Shown here piece after piece: positions 34,559-44,326 of a stretch of 64,000 nucleotides of DNA. Origin of the DNA: Anaerolineae bacterium. Its GTDB lineage: Bacteria > Chloroflexota > Anaerolineae > Aggregatilineales > Phototrophicaceae. The position numbers and the translations under genes were made by a program. The notes beneath the pieces are model-generated. The model searched no databases, was not told the origin of the DNA, and was given only the letters and a program-made list of their open reading frames with translations. The stretch spans positions 1-64,000 of the forward strand of contig JAJDUC010000056.1 in assembly GCA_022826865.1 (NCBI GenBank), read 5' to 3'. Positions within the stretch are counted from its first letter, which is position 1; each line of letters opens with the position of its first letter.

Positions 34559-35776
34559 TCAGTCCATGGCTTCCGCAAATTGGATAAGTTTTCGCGCAGC
34601 TCCGAGGACCTGTCTGGCGCTGATATCGCGCACGCAGGGATGGCAGGCGGCATCGTCCTGACGCCAGTCGAGGATGCGGCAGGGGCGGCAGCCGATGCCG
34701 GAGGTAATCACGGCGTGTTGCCCCGGGTCTCCCCAGGGCGCGAACTCGATCGGATCAGCCGGGCCGAAGAGCGCGACCGTGGGGCTGCCGACGGCGGCCG
34801 CCAGATGCAGAGCGCCGCTGTCTGGACCCAGAACGGCCAAGGCGTCTGCATAAAGCGCCCCGAGCTGTCCCACGGTCGTTGCGCCGGCGATTTGCAGAGC
34901 GTCGTCGCTTGAACGCGCTCTTATCGCCTCGAGCAACGGCTGTTCCGCCGCGCCGCCGGTTAGGATGACATTCGCGTCAAAATCGGCCGCCAGGGCATCC
35001 GCCACATGCGACCAGTTTTCTGCAGTCCACAATTTGCTGGCGGCGCCGGAACCCGGATGAATGCAAATATAGTTCCCGCCCGATTTTATGCCCCAGTCCA
35101 GCAGATGCCCGGCGATGTGAGCCTGATCCGCCGCGGCAAGCGGGAATTCAAGCCGAACGCGCTCGCGATTGACCGCTCCAATCCAGGACTCAGCCAAGCG
35201 CAGATTCTGCTCCAGGGCGTGCTGATGTTGCTGCTGACATGCCGTCGTCAAGAAAGGCGCGACGCCGGGCATCGCGTAGCCATGGCGATGCGGTATGCCG
35301 GCCAGGAAGGCGAGCAACGCGCCCCACCAATGATCGGGGCGCATGATGATGGCGCGGCGGTATCCGATTCGGCGCAGCCAGCGCGCCGAACTTAGCAGCA
35401 GCCGCCAGGCATTGGGCTGCCCTGCGCCGGAACGCTGAAAACCGGGGAATGGCAGTGTGCGCACACAGTCGATCGCCCGATAGGGCAAGAGTATGTCGGC
35501 TGACCATGGACCGCAGAGCACGTCGATTGGCGTATCCGGGCGCTTCCGCTTGATCGCCTGGATAGCCGGCGTAGCCAGCAGCACATCGCCCAGGTGATCG
35601 GGCTTGATGATCAGCAGTCGCTCCGCGGCGGCATTCTGGCTGGGCGCCGGAAGCCGGGCCAAGGCATGCAGCATGCCGTCGCGCAGGCGGCGCTTCACAG
35701 AATGGCGATGCGCTTTTTCCGCAAGCGCGCGATTGCGCTGGGCCAGCGCCTCCCTATCCAAGCCCGAGTTCCTCAT
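34559..35776 (-). CDS. Glycosyltransferase family 9 (heptosyltransferase-like)
   Basis: GT9 enzymes add heptose or related sugars from nucleotide sugars to surface glycans. The 405-residue protein has LLIIKPDHLGDVLLATPAIQAIK, the MRPDHWWGALL segment, HPGSGAASKLWTAENW and VILTGGAAEQPLLEAI. The nucleotide-sugar site near LGPDSGALHLAAAVGSPTVALFGPADPIEFAPWG is also present. Cysteines near the C-terminus (CRPCRILDWRQDDAACHPC) match the iron/zinc-like tail of many family members. It overlaps the next upstream glycosyltransferase by 23 bases. In a lineage without an outer membrane the product is probably an extracellular or cell-wall polysaccharide, not LPS. Confidence 0.9.
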   Translation of the reverse strand: MRNSGLDREALAQRNRALAEKAHRHSVKRRLRDGMLHALARLPAPSQNAAAERLLIIKPDHLGDVLLATPAIQAIKRKRPDTPIDVLCGPWSADILLPYRAIDCVRTLPFPGFQRSGAGQPNAWRLLLSSARWLRRIGYRRAIIMRPDHWWGALLAFLAGIPHRHGYAMPGVAPFLTTACQQQHQHALEQNLRLAESWIGAVNRERVRLEFPLAAADQAHIAGHLLDWGIKSGGNYICIHPGSGAASKLWTAENWSHVADALAADFDANVILTGGAAEQPLLEAIRARSSDDALQIAGATTVGQLGALYADALAVLGPDSGALHLAAAVGSPTVALFGPADPIEFAPWGDPGQHAVITSGIGCRPCRILDWRQDDAACHPCVRDISARQVLGAARKLIQFAEAMD

Positions 35777-36965
35777 AAGTCTGCAAGAGGCGGGGAATCA
35801 GCGCGGACCAGTCGTAGTGCTCGCGCGCCGCCTTTTGCGCGCGCGCCCCGAGCTCGCGCCGCATCCGCTCGTCAGCCAGGAGCGCAATAAGCGCCCCCGC
35901 GAAATCGTCGGCGTTATCGGCGATCCTTAGCGCGCTGCGAGCGGCTGAATTCAAGCCAGCCGCGCCGATTGATGTCGACAGCACTGCGCAGCCGGCCGCC
36001 ATCGCCTGGAGAACTTTCAAGCGTGTGCCGCTGCCCATGCGCAAGGGCACGATATAAATCGTCGTCCGGCGCAGATAGGGCTCAACCGCATCCACCCAAC
36101 CCGTGACCTGCGCGCCGCCTTGAGACGCCAGCCTTTGCAGGCGGGCGGGCGGATTGCGACCGACGATCACCAGGCTGGCATCCGGATAGCGCCTGCGCAC
36201 GCGGGGAAAGACCGCATGGTAGAACCATTCGACGGCGTCGACATTCGGTCGATAGTCCATTTTGCCGCTGAATAGCAATTGGCAAGGCGCGCGCTGATCG
36301 CTCGCTGCCGGATGAAATTCAGCGCTGTTGATCCCGTTGGGTACAACATAGATGGGGGCGCCGCGATTTTGGCGCAGTAAATTCCGGTCTTCTTCGCTTA
36401 CGGCGACAACGGCATCAACACGACGACAGGCTTCAGCTTCAAAGCGGGACAAACGGCGCGCTTGCATTGCCGAGTAGATGGCGGCCGGCCAGCGGCTGAA
36501 GCTGCCGCGATCGACCCTGGCGATCACACGCTGCAGATCGGCTTCGGCATTGAGCGCGTCGTAGACCACTTTCGCCTCGCCTTTGCCCGCTGCAATCAGC
36601 GGCAGGTAACAGGCCAGCTCAAGCCCGGAAAACTGTATGACGTCAAATGATTCCTCCTGCAGAATCGCCTTGAGCGCGCCGGCGTATTCCGCGCTGGCCA
36701 GACGAAACTCCATATCCGCCTGGAAACTGCTTAAGAGTCTTACGATGCGTTTGGCCTTGCTGTGGACCGGCAGCGGGACCGTGCGCAGCGTTTCACAAAC
36801 ATCAAGCAAGGGGTTGCTCGCCAGGTTAATTTTGCCCGGCGCGAAGCTGAGAAGAGTCAATTTGTGGCCCGCGGCCGCTAAACCGCGGATGATGCCGTCA
36901 TTGCGGATGGCGGCGCCGGATTCGCTGGGATAGGGAAAATCGGGCGTCAGAAGCAGAATCTTCAT
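35754..36965 (-). CDS. Glycosyltransferase, GT4 type
   Basis: The 403-residue retaining GT-B glycosyltransferase starts MKILLLTPDFPYPSESGAAIRNDGIIRGLAAAGH. The C-terminal half has LLFSGKMDYRPNVDAVEWFYHAVFP, VGRNPPARLQ, the typical VTGWVDAVEPYLRRTTIYIVPLRMGSGTRLKVLQAMAAGCAVLSTSIGAAGLN block with its GxGxRxK donor site, and a closing helix. A longer frame to 37022 adds 19 residues with no homology, so I start at 36965. It is 7 bases downstream of the next glycosyltransferase gene and overlaps the GT9 gene. Confidence 0.92.
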   Translation of the reverse strand: MKILLLTPDFPYPSESGAAIRNDGIIRGLAAAGHKLTLLSFAPGKINLASNPLLDVCETLRTVPLPVHSKAKRIVRLLSSFQADMEFRLASAEYAGALKAILQEESFDVIQFSGLELACYLPLIAAGKGEAKVVYDALNAEADLQRVIARVDRGSFSRWPAAIYSAMQARRLSRFEAEACRRVDAVVAVSEEDRNLLRQNRGAPIYVVPNGINSAEFHPAASDQRAPCQLLFSGKMDYRPNVDAVEWFYHAVFPRVRRRYPDASLVIVGRNPPARLQRLASQGGAQVTGWVDAVEPYLRRTTIYIVPLRMGSGTRLKVLQAMAAGCAVLSTSIGAAGLNSAARSALRIADNADDFAGALIALLADERMRRELGARAQKAAREHYDWSALIPRLLQTYEELGLG

Positions 36966-36972
36966 CGCAGCC

Positions 36973-38076
36973 TTAGCCGAGAAGGGCGTCGTAACAATCC
37001 TGCGCGATGCGCGCGCTGTCACTCCAGCGGAAGCCGGCGGCGCGACGCCTTGCCGTCCGCGACTGTTGCCCGCGCCATTCGCTATCGAGCAGAGCGCGCT
37101 TCATCGCCTCGGCAATCGTGGCAATGTCATGCGGGTCAACCAGGCATCCGACATCGCCGACGATTTCCGGAAAAGAAGAAGCGCAACTCACAATAGGCAG
37201 GGCGCCGCAGGCCATGCCTTCCAGGGCGGTCAAACCGAAGCCCTCGTAGAAGGAGGGCGCCAGCAGAGCGATCGCGCGGCTATAAAGCGCCGGCAAATCG
37301 GCATCGGGCACATCGGATTTAAAGATGAGGCGATCATCAATTCTCACGGCGCGCAGGTCCGACATGAGTTGCTCATAGTGCCAGCCCGGGCGCCCGACGA
37401 TGACAATTGGCGGCGCGTCGGGCAAGTCCAGCAACAGATCGCGATAAGCCCGCGCCAGGCCGACCAGGTTCTTGCGCGGTTCGAGCGTGCCGACGAATAA
37501 TAAGAAGTCATCGGGAAGATCATGTTTCCGGAGCGCCGGCGTTGAAGCCTCGCGCGGCAAGGGACAAAAGCGCTCAGAAACGCCATTCAATTGCACGGTG
37601 ATCTTGGCGGCCGGCACATCGAGAATTTCCATGAGGTCGCGCTTGGTCGCCTCGCTGACAGCGAGGATGTGGTCGGCGCGATGTATCGAGGCTTCGATCT
37701 TGCCGTTGTAATAGTGGCGGCTGGCGGCGGTGAGGTATTCTGGATAATGAATGAAACTCAAATCATGCACGGTGATCACATGGCGTCTGGCGCCGCGCAT
37801 CGGCGCGATAAAATCGGGACTGTGCAGCAGATCGAAGCGATGGCGCCAAAGCTCGACCGAAAGCGCGGCGCGTTCAAGTGGATGATGAGGCGGCGTCCAG
37901 ATTTTGCGGGAGGAGAACTTCCGCGACGGCCTATCGTTTGATTTGCGGCTCTGCAGCAGTGTCAAATTGTGAGCGAGCGGGAGCGTTTCAAAGGCGGAGA
38001 CCAGAGCCGTGATATATCGGCTGATCCCTCCGATGCGATAATGCGTTAAGCGGGCATCCAGTCCGATATGTGCCAT
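36973..38076 (-). CDS. Glycosyltransferase, GT4 (mannosyltransferase-like)
   Basis: The 367-residue GT-B protein opens AHIGLDARLTHYRIGGISRYITALV. It has HVITVHDLSFIHYPEYLT, an acceptor-side HRADHILAVSEATKRDLMEILDVPA, and the donor site FVGTLEPRKNLVGLARAYRDL. The EX7E motif follows in FYEGFGLTALEGMACGALPIVS. It resembles WbaZ/WcaI-type mannosyltransferases that build surface polysaccharide. It is the first gene of the three-gene glycosyltransferase operon and is divergent from the PfkB kinase gene. Confidence 0.92.
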   Translation of the reverse strand: MAHIGLDARLTHYRIGGISRYITALVSAFETLPLAHNLTLLQSRKSNDRPSRKFSSRKIWTPPHHPLERAALSVELWRHRFDLLHSPDFIAPMRGARRHVITVHDLSFIHYPEYLTAASRHYYNGKIEASIHRADHILAVSEATKRDLMEILDVPAAKITVQLNGVSERFCPLPREASTPALRKHDLPDDFLLFVGTLEPRKNLVGLARAYRDLLLDLPDAPPIVIVGRPGWHYEQLMSDLRAVRIDDRLIFKSDVPDADLPALYSRAIALLAPSFYEGFGLTALEGMACGALPIVSCASSFPEIVGDVGCLVDPHDIATIAEAMKRALLDSEWRGQQSRTARRRAAGFRWSDSARIAQDCYDALLG

Positions 38077-38202
38077 GTTGCGAGTATAGCGGTATCATGA
38101 GGCGCATGCCAGACAAAATGGCCGATCTCACTCGGCGAAGCTCGGGCGCTGGTCATGGCCTGACGCAGAGACCGATTGCAACAGAACTCAGAGGAGCGGC
38201 GG

Positions 38203-39174
38203 ATGACCCAATACGATGTACTGACCTTCGGCGAATCCATGATGCGTCTGACGCCGCCGGGGCAGTTGCGGATTGAACAGACGCGCAGTTTTGACATCTG
38301 GGTGGGCGGCGCCGAGTCCAACAGCGCCGTCGGTCTGGCGCGGCTGGGCATGAAAGCCGCCTGGCTCTCGCGCCTGCCGGCTTCACCCATGGGGCGCTAC
38401 ATCGCCAACCGCATCGCGCAGCATGGAGTCGATGTCAGCCAGGTCGTGTGGGCGGAGGGGGAGCGGCTGGGCATCTATTTTCATGAGAAAGCGCAAGCGC
38501 CGCGCGCCAGCGAAATCATCTACGATCGCAAAGATTCCGCCATGAGCCGCATGCGGCCGGGCGATCTGCCCGACGGCTTGTTCAAAGCCGGGCGCGCGCG
38601 CCTTTTCCACAGCACTGGCATCACCCTGGCCATCAGCGCCAGCGCGAGAGACACGCTGCATGAGGCGATGCGCCGGGCGAAATCCGTCGGCTGGCGCTTC
38701 AGCTTCGACACGAATTACCGCAGCAAGCTTTGGAGCGGCGCGGAAGCGGCCGCCGGCTGCGACAGCGCGATGGCGCAGGCCGATGTCATATTTTGCCCGC
38801 TGGGCGATTACGAAGTCTTGTATGGCGCCGCAAGCGCGCGAGACGCAATCGCGACGCTGGCGGCGCGTTTCCCGGATGCGCTGATCGTGATGACGCTGGG
38901 AATTGAGGGCGCGCAGGCGCTGCGGCACGGCGGCGAACTCTTGAGGCAACCGGCGATTCAAGCGCGTGAAGTCGGGCGCATTGGCGGCGGAGACGCCTTC
39001 GCTGCCGGCTTCCTCTATGCTTGGCTGCGCGACGGCGATGTCGCCGACGCCTTAAAATGGGGCGTGGCGATGTCCGCTCTCAAGTATACGATTCCCGGCG
39101 ACCTGCCACTGGTTGACTACGCGGCCGTGGCAAGCCTGGCGGCCGGCGCTTCGGGCGGAGGCTTGATCCGCTGA
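38203..39174 (+). CDS. PfkB family sugar kinase (2-keto-3-deoxygluconate kinase-like)
   Basis: The 323-residue ribokinase-fold kinase has the N-terminal GESMMRLTPPG, substrate lid GGAESNSAVGLARLGMKAAWLSRLP and the DTNYRSKLWSGAEA segment typical of KDG kinases. It ends with the anion-hole/catalytic GRIGGGDAFAAGFLYAWL, where GGGDAF replaces the usual GAGDAF but keeps the base aspartate. The ATG at 38203 follows GAGGAG by seven bases. An ATG at 38176 is weaker. The likely reaction is phosphorylation of a keto-deoxy sugar, and the rest of an Entner-Doudoroff-like route is not here. Confidence 0.87.
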   Translation: MTQYDVLTFGESMMRLTPPGQLRIEQTRSFDIWVGGAESNSAVGLARLGMKAAWLSRLPASPMGRYIANRIAQHGVDVSQVVWAEGERLGIYFHEKAQAPRASEIIYDRKDSAMSRMRPGDLPDGLFKAGRARLFHSTGITLAISASARDTLHEAMRRAKSVGWRFSFDTNYRSKLWSGAEAAAGCDSAMAQADVIFCPLGDYEVLYGAASARDAIATLAARFPDALIVMTLGIEGAQALRHGGELLRQPAIQAREVGRIGGGDAFAAGFLYAWLRDGDVADALKWGVAMSALKYTIPGDLPLVDYAAVASLAAGASGGGLIR

Positions 39175-39202
39175 CCGACGGGCATCGGCGGCCATGTAAA
39201 GA

Positions 39203-39320
39203 TGTAGGGGCGTCTCGTGAGACGCCTGTTGAAAATGGCCTGCAAATTGCGGGCGTTTCAGCGGGTCGCGTAGGTCGCGTAGACACTGACCGCCGGCACT
39301 GACCGACAAACACCCCTACA
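39203..39320 (+). repeat. Interspersed repeat family 2, copy A
   Basis: The segment begins TGTAGGGGCG (39203) and ends with its near inverted repeat CACCCCTACA (39311-39320). The first 60 or so bases, including GTCTCGTGA and GTTGAAAATGGCCTGCAAAT, recur almost unchanged at 63253-63312. After that this copy has extra internal repeats of GGTCGCGTAG. It lies between the kinase and the ABC exporter genes and encodes nothing. No target duplication is clear. Confidence 0.75.
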
Positions 39321-39435
39321 CAAAACTCTGTGTGAACCATGTCGACGATTCGCGCTCCCCACGTTAGTCATACTCTGGCGTGAACCGGGCAATTGCCCTA
39401 TAATCCGCTGTTTATGCGTTCCGCGCAATTGATCC

Positions 39436-41259
39436 ATGGCAATGACTGAATCTACAGCCACGAGCGGCCATCCCTTCGTCCGGTTGCTGAACTACGCGTC
39501 GGCTTACAAGCGGCGTGTGGGCTTGGCCAGCTTATATTCCACCTTGGGCAAAATATTCGACATTATGCCGCCAGTGCTGATCGGCATGGCGGTTGACATT
39601 GTCGTCGAACGGCAGGACTCGCTGCTGGGCCGGATGGGCGTCACCGACCTGTCCCAGCAGTTGCTCATCCTCGGCGCGCTCACCTTGATAATCTGGATCC
39701 TCGAGTCCTTGTTTGAATATATCCAGCGCGTCTATTGGCGAAACCTGGCGCAATCGATGCAGCACGATTTGCGAGTTGAGGCTTATGACCATGTGCAGCA
39801 CCTGGAGATGGCCTATTTCGAGGACCAAAGCACCGGCGGTTTGATGGCCGTGCTCAATGACGACATCAATCAGTTGGAACGCTTCCTGGATGTGGGCGCG
39901 AGCGATATCGTACAGATTCTGACGACGGTTGTTTTCATCGGCGGCATATTTATCTTTATTGCGCCCAGCGTCGCCTGGATGGCGGCGGTTCCGATTCCGC
40001 TGATAATCTGGGCCTCAATGCGCTTTCAAAAACTGCTGGGGCCACGCTACAGCTCTGTCCGCGAACAAGTGGGCATGATCAGCCACCAGCTTTCGAACAG
40101 CCTGAGCGGCATCGCCACGATAAAGAGCTTCACGGCGGAAGATTTCGAAGCGAAGCGGCTGCGCGGCGAAAGCAAAGAATATGTCGATCGCAACAGCCGC
40201 GCCATCATCTTGAGTTCCGCCTTTACGCCGATGATCCGCATGATCATCGTCAGCGGATTCATCGCCATAACGATTGCCGGCGGCCAACTGGTGTTTGACG
40301 GAGCCCTGGAAATCGGCGCCTACAGCGTGCTCATCTTTATGACGCAGCGATTGCTATGGCCTTTGACCAAGCTGGGCGAGACCTTCGATTTGTATCAGCG
40401 CGCAATGGCATCAACCATCCGCATCCTGGATTTGCTCGGGATTGAATCCACGATTGTCGATGGCCATGTGCATCTGCCGCGGGAAAATGTGCGCGGACAG
40501 TTGTGGCTCGACAATGTTGACTTCAGGTATGGCAACGGACAGGAAGTGATAAACGGCTTGACGCTCGATATTCCGGCCGGCGATACCGTGGCCATCGTCG
40601 GCGCGACCGGCGCGGGCAAGAGCACGGTCATCAAACTGCTGCTGCGCTACTATGACGTCAGCTCCGGCCGCATCACGCTGGATGGATATGACCTGCGCCA
40701 CTTGCAGCAGAAGGACATTCGCAACGCAATCGGCTTGGTCAGCCAAGACGTCTTCCTCTTTCATGGCACGGTTCGTGAAAACCTCACCTATGGCAGCGAG
40801 GCGGCGTCGGAGCGGCAAATCGTCGAGGCGGCCATGATCGCCGAAGCGCATGAATTCATCTGCGATCTGCCGCAGGGATATGACACAGTTGTAGGCGAAC
40901 GCGGGCAGAAGCTATCGGGCGGCCAGCGTCAGCGCTTGTCCATCGCTCGCGCCGTGCTCAAGGATCCGCCCATTCTCATCCTCGATGAAGCGACATCATC
41001 GGTCGACAACGAGACTGAGGCGGCGATTCAACGGTCGCTGGATCGGATCGCGGTCGGACGCACGACCATTGTCATCGCGCATCGGCTTTCGACCGTGCGC
41101 AACGCCGATATGATACACGTCCTGCAAAATGGACAGTTGCTGGAGAGCGGCCATCACGACGAGCTGGTGCTGCTCGGCGGCCTGTACGCCGCGCTCTGGC
41201 GCGTGCAGACGGGCGAGCGCGCGCTGGCCGAATCCGCGCTAGGCGATTTGCGCCAATAG
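39436..41259 (+). CDS. ABC exporter, fused membrane and ATPase domains
   Basis: The 607-residue half-transporter exports lipids, peptides or drugs as a dimer. The N-terminal membrane domain has six predicted helices to about 320 and family text [45 protein letters not shown]. The ATPase has Walker [10 protein letters not shown], signature [14 protein letters not shown], Walker [13 protein letters not shown] and the H-loop IAHRLSTV. It is intact and MsbA-like in layout; substrate unknown. Its 3' end overlaps the convergent Gfo/Idh gene by 21 bases. Confidence 0.95.
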   Translation: MAMTESTATSGHPFVRLLNYASAYKRRVGLASLYSTLGKIFDIMPPVLIGMAVDIVVERQDSLLGRMGVTDLSQQLLILGALTLIIWILESLFEYIQRVYWRNLAQSMQHDLRVEAYDHVQHLEMAYFEDQSTGGLMAVLNDDINQLERFLDVGASDIVQILTTVVFIGGIFIFIAPSVAWMAAVPIPLIIWASMRFQKLLGPRYSSVREQVGMISHQLSNSLSGIATIKSFTAEDFEAKRLRGESKEYVDRNSRAIILSSAFTPMIRMIIVSGFIAITIAGGQLVFDGALEIGAYSVLIFMTQRLLWPLTKLGETFDLYQRAMASTIRILDLLGIESTIVDGHVHLPRENVRGQLWLDNVDFRYGNGQEVINGLTLDIPAGDTVAIVGATGAGKSTVIKLLLRYYDVSSGRITLDGYDLRHLQQKDIRNAIGLVSQDVFLFHGTVRENLTYGSEAASERQIVEAAMIAEAHEFICDLPQGYDTVVGERGQKLSGGQRQRLSIARAVLKDPPILILDEATSSVDNETEAAIQRSLDRIAVGRTTIVIAHRLSTVRNADMIHVLQNGQLLESGHHDELVLLGGLYAALWRVQTGERALAESALGDLRQ

Positions 41260-42210
41260 CTGGTCCACAACCTTCATATTGCTCACAGCATCCGTCGGCG
41301 CGAAGCGGGGCGGCCGCCGCTTGAGCAGCGCATCGGCAAAATCCTCCACCATCAGTTGATAATGATCGATTGCCGGAATGACATGCTCGGCGTAATGGTC
41401 GTCCTGCCAGTGCCGCACCAGAGTATCCGCCGCCTTGTCGGGCACAAAACTGCTTGGCACGGTAATCATGCCCCTTGTGCCTTTGAGCGTGTAGGCATGC
41501 TGTCGATAGGCGCGAAGGCCGGTTTCCAAGTGACCAAAGACGCCTGAGGGAAACTCAAGCGTGGCGACCAGCGCCTCGTCAACACCGGTCGCGGTCCCGA
41601 TATGCCCGCTGGCCGTCACGCGCCGCGGTTCTTCGCCGGTCATGAAACGCATCAGATTCACACAATAACAACCGACATCCATCAGCGCTCCGCCGGCCAA
41701 TTCTTTGCTCAGGCGAATGTTTTCTGTGTCGCCGCGGATCGGGAAAGTGAAACTGCTGCTGATGAGCTGCAGCTCGCCGATGCCGCCGGCGGCGGCGATC
41801 TCCCGGGCTTTGGCATGCTGCGGATGGAAACGATACATAAAGGCTTCCGCCAGCGGGACAGAGCGACTGGCAAAGGCGTCGACGATGGATTGCGCTTCGG
41901 GCGCGTCGCGGGCGAAGGGCTTTTCGCAGAGCGTGGGAATACCGGCTTCAGCCGCTTTGATGCTCCATTCGGCGTGCATACTGTTGGGGGTGGGGTTATA
42001 GATGGCGTCGATCGCCTCATCAGCGAGCAATTCTTCGTAACTGCCGTATGCGCGCGGCACGTTCTGCTCGACGGCGAATTCACGCGCCCGTTCCAGCGAT
42101 CGGCTGCAGACGGCGGCGACTTCGCCGTTATGCGAGGCGTGAATGGCGGGAATGACGCGGCGTCCGATATTTGCCGTGCTCAGAATGCCCCAACGTATTT
42201 TGTCGCTCAT
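41239..42210 (-). CDS. Gfo/Idh/MocA family oxidoreductase
   Basis: The 323-residue NAD(P)-dependent dehydrogenase has a Rossmann start [22 protein letters not shown], then [14 protein letters not shown] and the dinucleotide/catalytic motif [10 protein letters not shown]. The C-terminal sheet domain begins near 125 with [37 protein letters not shown] is the usual active-site helix. It resembles dihydrodiol or xylose dehydrogenases; the sugar or polyol substrate is not deducible. It lies 23 bases downstream of the solute-binding protein gene on the same strand. Confidence 0.92.
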   Translation of the reverse strand: MSDKIRWGILSTANIGRRVIPAIHASHNGEVAAVCSRSLERAREFAVEQNVPRAYGSYEELLADEAIDAIYNPTPNSMHAEWSIKAAEAGIPTLCEKPFARDAPEAQSIVDAFASRSVPLAEAFMYRFHPQHAKAREIAAAGGIGELQLISSSFTFPIRGDTENIRLSKELAGGALMDVGCYCVNLMRFMTGEEPRRVTASGHIGTATGVDEALVATLEFPSGVFGHLETGLRAYRQHAYTLKGTRGMITVPSSFVPDKAADTLVRHWQDDHYAEHVIPAIDHYQLMVEDFADALLKRRPPRFAPTDAVSNMKVVDQLLAQIA

Positions 42211-42233
42211 GCCTTGCTCCCGGATTTATTGGC

Positions 42234-43007
42234 CTACAACCACTTGACAAGGATTCTAGCGAGTTCATCCTTGTCTTTCAAAGCGGACAATGCGCCGTTG
42301 ACAAGTTTCCAGGCGTCGACGTTATCCGCGCGTACGGCGATTGCGAGGGGGACATGCGAAACATAACTGTGGTCGCTCTCCCAATTCTCCTGTTCGCTTT
42401 GATAGAGCAAGTAGGCTGTAGCGTCAACCAATGCGGCGTCCGCGCGGCCGAGCCGCAGGGAATCAAGCGCGTATTGCGGCAATTCATAAGGAAGGCGCTC
42501 CAGTTGGATGCCCTGTGTTTGCCAAGCGCGGATGAAGCTGTCGGCGCTGCTGGCAAATTCAAAGGCGATGCCTTTCCCGGTCAGCGCATTCGCATCGGGC
42601 AGCGCAGAATCGGCCGGCGCAACGAGCACGAGCCCGTTGTCGAAGTATGGCAGGCTATATCGGACATCTTCCATGCGATTCGGGTCAATGCGAAGCGCAG
42701 AAATCAAGAGGTCGACTTCAGCGCTGATCAGCGCGTCATACAAGCCATAGTGACCGATATTCGCGAAGCGCAAGGGCAGGCCGATCTCGCCGGCGACCGC
42801 AGTTGCCAGGTCCACATCCAGCCCTTGGAGAGATTCGCCATCGTCAAGGGCGAAGGGCGCATAGCTGGCGTCGACGCCGACGATGATTGTGCCGCGCGGG
42901 AAAGCCAGCGACCGGCTGGGGGGCCAATAATGCCGCAGGACGATGCCGAACAGAAGCAATCCGGCCAGCGCCGCGACAAGGCTTGTCAGCTTCGGTTTCC
43001 AGCGCAT
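42234..43007 (-). CDS. Family 3 extracellular solute-binding protein
   Basis: The 257-residue protein has an uncleaved-looking N-terminal membrane segment (LTSLVAALAGLLLFGIVL) and a bacterial family 3 solute-binding domain. That domain shows VGVDASYAPFALDDGESLQGLDVDLATAVAGEIGLPL, DLLISALRIDPNRMEDVRYSLPYFDNGLVLV and ADAALVDATAYLL. Amino-acid-like ligands are usual for this fold. No transporter membrane or ATPase gene adjoins, so it may be a sensor or a supply protein for a distant transporter. It starts at 43007 within an ATGA overlap with the glycosidase gene, so the two are translated together. Confidence 0.88.
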   Translation of the reverse strand: MRWKPKLTSLVAALAGLLLFGIVLRHYWPPSRSLAFPRGTIIVGVDASYAPFALDDGESLQGLDVDLATAVAGEIGLPLRFANIGHYGLYDALISAEVDLLISALRIDPNRMEDVRYSLPYFDNGLVLVAPADSALPDANALTGKGIAFEFASSADSFIRAWQTQGIQLERLPYELPQYALDSLRLGRADAALVDATAYLLYQSEQENWESDHSYVSHVPLAIAVRADNVDAWKLVNGALSALKDKDELARILVKWL

Positions 43008-44200
43008 CAGGCCTCCACCGGCCGCGGCAGCCAGGCCGCTTCCGGGCGCGCCCAATCGCGGGCATACGCTTGCAATTCGAAGTAGATCGGCTTGGGCAGG
43101 AACTCGGCGTTGACCAAGGTATAGTTGTCGGGGTGACTAAAGGTGTCGGCCGGAAAGCGAAAAGCCCAGATGCAGAGACTCTCGACCCAATCCCATTTAT
43201 CCTCGACAAACTGAAAGGCGCGCAAGGTATAGGCGGCGCGCTGCGAAGGGCGGACGGCGCCCGTCCAGCGCGGATGATCGTTCCAGCCGCTTTCGGTGAT
43301 GTAGGCCGGTTTGCGTCCGTCGCCATGCGCCAACATGACATCGCGCAGCAGCTCGGCGCGGCGGAAGTTCAGTTGATTGAGTTTCGGCTGCGCCGCTGGC
43401 GGATCGAGGAATCCATAGGTGTGAATTGCCAGAGCGTCAAAATAAGCGCTGGCGCCATGGCGGTACATCGCCTTCAAAAAATCAACTTCGTTCATGCCGG
43501 CCGCGCTGCCGGGTGGTTCCAGGGTTGGCGCCAGGGCGCCAGCAAGAACGACGGCGTCCGGGTTGGCCGCCTTGACGCGCCCGTAGCTGATGCGCAGCAG
43601 GCGGACATAGGCGGCCGGATCGACTGGACGATAACCCCATTCGAAGCTGAGGTTCGGTTCATTCCAGATAATGATGCGCTCGACCTCACCGGCAAATCGC
43701 TGGGCAAAGGCGGCGGCATAATCGGCGAAGTAGCTAAAGGACGATTCCGGCAGATAATTGAGAGTCGTCGCCCGAGGCGCGTCATCGGCGCGCGCCCATT
43801 CGGGCACAAGCCCAAGGCGAGCGATGACGCGAAGCCCTTGCAGGCGCGCGTGGCGGACGATGCGGTCGGCGATGCCCCAACTGTAGGCACCCGCCTCCGG
43901 CTCGGCATAAGCCCAGGGAAAGAACTGCACAATCGTACTTGCGCCCATCTCTCTGACGAGTTCAAGCGAGCGCAGGATCTTGCTTTCCTCGACCTCGTTC
44001 TCCAGCAGCGTATGCACGCAAACTTGCGGCTTGGCGCTATCCACAACCTGCTGCTCTACATTCAGCTTGTCGCCAGCCCATGGAACCGGGCGTAAATACA
44101 AGATTAGCGCAACGAGCAAAACAGAAACGCTCGCTATCCAGGGTCGCCAGACGCTTTTCAATCGGGCGCCGCCGGCAGTATTTCGCCCATTTGGAGGCAT
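43007..44200 (-). CDS. Membrane-anchored clan GH-A glycoside hydrolase-like protein
   Basis: The roughly 397-residue protein has one N-terminal membrane segment (about 19-37) and an external TIM barrel. Barrel strands carry FFPWAYAEPEAGAYSW, RVIARLGLVPEWA, IIIWNEPNLSFEW with probable acid/base Glu181, and YITESGWNDHP with probable nucleophile Glu303. That is the two-glutamate pattern of GH5/GH39/GH53-like enzymes. The exact GH family and substrate are not recognised. I use the ATG at 44200; a TTG at 44212 is also open. It is coupled by 4 bases to the solute-binding protein gene. Confidence 0.82.
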   Translation of the reverse strand: MPPNGRNTAGGARLKSVWRPWIASVSVLLVALILYLRPVPWAGDKLNVEQQVVDSAKPQVCVHTLLENEVEESKILRSLELVREMGASTIVQFFPWAYAEPEAGAYSWGIADRIVRHARLQGLRVIARLGLVPEWARADDAPRATTLNYLPESSFSYFADYAAAFAQRFAGEVERIIIWNEPNLSFEWGYRPVDPAAYVRLLRISYGRVKAANPDAVVLAGALAPTLEPPGSAAGMNEVDFLKAMYRHGASAYFDALAIHTYGFLDPPAAQPKLNQLNFRRAELLRDVMLAHGDGRKPAYITESGWNDHPRWTGAVRPSQRAAYTLRAFQFVEDKWDWVESLCIWAFRFPADTFSHPDNYTLVNAEFLPKPIYFELQAYARDWARPEAAWLPRPVEA

Positions 44201-44326
44201 CAAATGTGACAAGCCTATCTCTATCGGTTACAATATCCGCAGCCGCCGGAACGGTTCAACTATACTAGCAGAAGCAAGACGCTGGCGGCTTCATTGACGA
44301 ATATAGACTTAGGGAAAGGTCGGATT

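Noticed and set aside
39203..39320. Short repeats considered as a CRISPR array.
   Set aside because: There are no regularly spaced direct repeats with unique spacers and no cas genes. The units are inverted-repeat elements at distant sites.
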